Shown: piece by piece, positions 8,624 to 12,916 of the stretch
Layout of the letters: every line of letters starts with the position of its first letter
How positions within the stretch are numbered: the first letter of the stretch is position 1
NCBI GenBank assembly: GCA_028565635.1
Contig: JAOXYB010041715.1
Span: forward strand, 1-12,916
Reading direction: 5' to 3'
DNA: 12,916 nt
Source of the DNA: Phoronis ovalis
Lineage: Eukaryota; Phoronida; Phoronidae
The notes under the pieces: generated by a model
The model's database searches: none
Told to the model about the DNA's origin: nothing
Seen by the model: the letters and a program-made list of their open reading frames with translations, nothing else
Program-made: the position numbers and the translations under genes

Positions 8624-9082
8624 ACTGTTAAACTTCTTGTATTCCCAACAAGAGAGATGACCTCGAGATGAACTAGATCAGAAGTGAAAACATTTAAATC
8701 CAACACCCTTACACACATTACAACATGACAAAACTGGCTAGCTAAGCTTAAGTTAGGCATTACTAAACTGAAATGCATGCAAAGGTATCCACTTGACATT
8801 TTCTAACAATTAATTTAGAATTCACTTCTGATTGGATAAAAATTCTTCTCAAAGACTCGAAAATCACAATTAAAAATCCTTCATTCGTAAGTCTGCAAAT
8901 CAACGCTTTCCCTCAGCTCATGCGAACATAGAAATTGATAAAAAGTATTAGTTTTACGGTTTCAGTTCTAAACTCCAGAAGAATACATGCACTATCTTAT
9001 CACTGTATGTTGAAGTATTAACTCCTATCTGAATCTGAATGTTAATAATGATGACACAGTTTCATTTTTTTACATAGAAGGA

Positions 9083-10923
<1,841 letters not shown>

Positions 10924-11951
10924 CTGCAAGAGAAAATTTATAATCTTACTGCAGAAAATTAAGCTTTATTATGATTAATATCAGCAGATGGCAAGCCTTG
11001 GAAGGTGTGACAAATTACCACATGTAAATGGAATTAACTACAATGCCACAAACATAAGTGATATTATGAACTTGTGTTAACTACACAAAAATCCTAATAA
11101 AACTGTTAATTTTGCTTGGGTAAGTATTTTATTTAATATAACAATAGGTGATGATATTGTTTATTGATTCATAAAAGAAACAGGGAAGGAACCACATCCT
11201 ACAGTCTCCTAAAATATCTACAATTTTTAGATATTTGGATATCAAATCATACAAGTTGTACTATTTCTCAACTTTTTAAGTCTTTAATAAACTTCTGATA
11301 AACCATTTCAATCTTGCCCAATAAATTAATCTCTTTTATGACATAAGACTTATATCATACCAATACATGGCTTGTATATAAATAAAAAACAGGGTCTGGC
11401 AATTTATTAATATTATATACTATATAAAAAAACAAACAACATGTCTGTATTTTCCCTTTATCCAAACCTGACAGAATTCCAGTAATGTTCCAATAACTAA
11501 ATTACTTGCAATCGCACTGTGTGCCACCAAATATTCCAATAATGAAATCGAAATCGAGTCAACACAAATCCGGAAATTACTTCCGTGTTTTAACAGTGTG
11601 ACTAATTTCATATTAAAAATCAATCAATTTTGAAATCTTTAGAAATTTATGGAGCCTTAAGTATAGAGAAATAGTACAACACAAAGATAATGACAATAAA
11701 AATATTACTATCTTATTGAATCCATTTAGTTTTGTATTAGCTATTTTGAAGTTTCAAATTCCAAGAGGGCGGCCATATTGGATTACAAAAATCTAGAAGA
11801 CATAGTCCAAAAACAAGATAAGTTTCATGCCGTCAACGCGTTAATATACTAGTTATTTCCATATATAAAAGTAACAGACTTATCTAAAATCATTACAACC
11901 ACAATATATCATCACAATCTCTAAAAATATTTATATTTTAAAGAAACTTAC
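10924..11951 (-). other. CDC42 first intron, in the 5' UTR (1,028 nt)
   Basis: Runs from the donor TTG|GTAAGT (11951-11946) to the CTTGCAG acceptor. AT-rich, with short chance ORFs. A YY1-like motif is at 11767-11781. Nothing else was recognised. Confidence 0.75.
11767..11781 (+). promoter_or_regulatory. YY1-like motif
   Basis: GGGCGGCCATATTGG resembles the extended YY1 consensus CGGCCATnTTG and is GC-rich against an AT-rich background. It lies about 230 bp downstream of the presumed CDC42 start, in the first intron. Motif match only. Confidence 0.35.
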
Positions 11952-12005
11952 CAAGTTTAGCTAGCAGGGCGTCAACAACCTGCGGGTTAGCCCAAGAAAA
12001 TTCAT
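11952..12005 (-). other. CDC42: CDC42 non-coding exon 1 (5' UTR)
   Basis: Ends at the strong donor AACTTG|GTAAGT. The 5' end is placed about 30 nt downstream of the TATATAAA box, near 12004-12007; the exact start is inferred. The exon is clearly richer in GC than its surroundings. Confidence 0.65.
11961..12005 (-). CDS. Possible upstream ORF of CDC42 (14 codons)
   Basis: ATG at 12005, then MNFLGLTRRLLTPC and TAG at 11963-11961, wholly inside non-coding exon 1. The ATG coincides with the expected cap site, so whether it is in the mRNA depends on a few bases of start-site choice. If included it could dampen CDC42 translation. Confidence 0.25.
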   Translation of the reverse strand: MNFLGLTRRLLTPC

Positions 12006-12029
12006 GGCCAGTACGCAGGCGCAGTCTCG

Positions 12030-12037
12030 TTTATATA
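12030..12037 (-). promoter_or_regulatory. CDC42 TATA box TATATAAA
   Basis: A consensus TATA box on the minus strand, 78 nt upstream of the donor of exon 1 and directly followed by a GC-rich stretch (CGAGACTGCGCCTGCG). The spacing predicts a start near 12004-12007. Confidence 0.6.
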
Positions 12038-12397
12038 GAATCGCTGATGCTATTTTTAGAAACTATCCAAGAAAGAAGTTAAAAATATCAAAACTATATA
12101 AAGTAAGCCACAGGTATAAGAACTCTTTAAATTCATTTAATTATGTAATTAAATACTGTTAATAAATTAATAAAAGTGAATATTTTAAAATTTGATTAAG
12201 GCATACAATAAGCATAAATGTAATTAGGATAATCATCATGAGTATTTATTAATATTTTTGTTATATTTATGTTAGCAGCTTTATAGTTTAATTAATTTTC
12301 CTGAATATCAAAAATTGTCGTCGATTGCTTCCAATTTCGCAGCTGCAAAAAATACGACATCTAGTGGGGATTATCGGAACAAGGTCTCGCGGGAAAG
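12038..12397. promoter_or_regulatory. Presumed shared upstream region of divergent genes
   Basis: About 360 bp between the CDC42 TATA box and the plus-strand ATG at 12398. The centre (about 12110-12300) is very AT-rich, and the right end (12310-12397) is GC-richer with CpGs and a CAGCTG E-box (about 12341-12346). No TATA box is obvious for the plus-strand gene. Confidence 0.4.
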
Positions 12398-12452
12398 ATG
12401 TTGAAAAGTCTTCTTTCTGGCAAAGAATCGTCTCGTATCACTCTGATAGAAG
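12398..12452 (+). CDS. First coding exon of a divergent gene; possible deoxynucleoside kinase-type protein
   Basis: ATG with A at -3 opens 18 codons plus one base, MLKSLLSGKESSRITLIE, ending GAAG|GTAAAT, a good donor. The split codon begins with G, so the next residue could be glycine, giving ITLIEG. That resembles the strand before the P-loop in deoxynucleoside kinases (IEGNIxxGKST in dCK/TK2/dNK), but the P-loop itself would lie in an exon outside the window. What is seen: a short ORF, a good start context, a good donor, and a GC-richer position opposite the CDC42 promoter. The product name is inference; other families cannot be excluded. Confidence 0.4.
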
Positions 12453-12559
12453 GTAAATGTGTGTTGCAAGTTTATGTGGGACTCAAAAACGAGGACAGAG
12501 CGCTAAGTACAGGCTGAAAGTGAAATAAATAAGAAACAGTGATTATATTTATAGTCCTG

Positions 12560-12712
12560 CACGCCAAGACCCGGGGGGGGACTCAAGTTATTTTTTGGTG
12601 GGGTGTGCAGCCCAGTTGAAAATTTTGGATTTCAATTATATACTTCTTACTGTATTTTTGCTGCTTATCCTATCCTTATAGGATATGCAGCATTGTTATA
12701 GCCCTTGGCGTG
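12560..12712. mobile_element. MITE-like element with short inverted ends and an internal hairpin
   Basis: CACGCCAAG at 12560-12568 is matched by its inverse CTTGGCGTG at 12704-12712. Inside are a run of eight Gs (12573-12580) and a 15-base-arm hairpin with one mismatch (12659-12673 and 12678-12692). The hairpin region matches the repeat at 35-80. No target-site duplication could be fixed. Non-autonomous; no transposase. Confidence 0.45.
12650..12696 (-). repeat. Dispersed hairpin repeat, copy 2 (inverted)
   Basis: Read on the minus strand: CAATGCTG, TATCCTATA, GATAGGATAA, CAGCAAAAATA, in the same order and nearly the same spacing as at 35-80 (one-base indel and a few substitutions). Confidence 0.6.
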
Positions 12713-12823
12713 GCAATGTAAACAAAGAGCAAGATTTAGGAATTTAGCTTTTTTAGGAAGGATGAAAAAAGTGCAGGCAGTAAGAATATTAAGTAGAAAC
12801 CCAGTGGGCACAAAGACATTGGA

Positions 12824-12916
12824 TCAACGTCGAAACAACGCGTTGAAACAACGTTGTATTATACCTTGATTTTGAAAGTTGAAACAACGTTGAAACGTCA
12901 ACGTTGTTTCAACGTC
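12824..12916. repeat. Palindromic GTTGAAACAACGTTG repeat, cut by the window edge
   Basis: Several copies of GTTGAAACAAC/CAACGTTG with variants (CGTCGAAACAACG, CGCGTTGAAACAACGTTG). A perfect hairpin has 16-base arms at 12878-12893 and 12898-12913 with a 4-base loop. Probably part of a dispersed or satellite-like family; full extent unknown. Confidence 0.85.

Larger units (their letters stand above)
8215..9082 (-). other. CDC42: CDC42 3' UTR
   Basis: From the CDC42 stop to the AATAAA signal, about 870 nt without a gene on either strand (an 87-codon minus-strand ORF here looks like chance). It contains two matches to the Pumilio site TGTANATA. The 3' end is inferred from the poly(A) signal only. 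Confidence 0.6.
12453..12916 (+). other. Intron 1 of the divergent gene (partial)
   Basis: Begins GTAAAT and runs off the window edge. It contains the hairpin element (12560-12712) and the GTTGAAACAAC repeat (12824-12916). No second exon was recognised. Confidence 0.4.

Noticed and set aside
8536-8799. 87-codon minus-strand ORF
   Set aside because: Sits inside the CDC42 3' UTR; no start context or domain.
11420-11623. 67-codon minus-strand ORF
   Set aside because: Lies within the CDC42 5' UTR intron; AT-driven, no homology recognised.

Overview
The window is nuclear DNA of an animal. It has spliced GT-AG introns, two strongly conserved animal signalling genes, AT-rich introns, and dispersed and tandem repeats. 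The proteins are close to, but not identical with, their vertebrate counterparts, and the two genes are neighbours here, unlike in human. The very AT-rich background would fit an invertebrate such as a mollusc or another lophotrochozoan; that placement is a guess.

Layout, left to right. (1) Positions 1-7197, minus strand: the 5' part of a SHP2/corkscrew (PTPN11-type) tyrosine phosphatase gene. Five coding exons (7184-7197, 1963-2085, 1300-1494, 598-760, 214-333) give 615 nt, or 205 codons, covering the start codon and both SH2 domains. The phosphatase domain lies beyond position 1. Intron 1 is about 5.1 kb and holds repeats but no recognisable gene. (2) About 7320-8220: intergenic DNA with a repeated CCATGG-type motif and an unexplained 110-codon plus-strand ORF. 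(3) About 8215-12005, minus strand: a complete CDC42 gene, with a non-coding first exon, four coding exons encoding 192 residues, a 3' UTR of about 0.87 kb and an AATAAA signal. A TATA box lies at 12030-12037. (4) 12398-12452, plus strand: a likely first coding exon of a divergently transcribed gene. It ends in ITLIE plus a split codon whose first base is G, which could precede a P-loop; a deoxynucleoside-kinase-type protein is a hypothesis only. (5) 12453-12916: the start of that gene's intron, with a small hairpin element and a palindromic GTTGAAACAAC repeat.

SHP2 acts downstream of receptor tyrosine kinases, and CDC42 is a Rho GTPase controlling actin and polarity. They sit head-to-tail on one strand, and CDC42 seems to share an upstream region of about 0.4 kb with the divergent gene. 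No evidence in the sequence shows that the neighbours are co-regulated.

The most interesting observations beyond the genes are these: two copies of one hairpin repeat near opposite ends of the window (35-80 and 12650-12696, inverted); an alternative strong splice donor after SHP2 exon 2 that would introduce a stop; a four-copy, nearly perfect 36-bp tandem repeat; a short upstream ORF at the CDC42 cap region; and the unexplained 110-codon ORF. No wholly new system such as a CRISPR array, RNA element or defence locus was seen.
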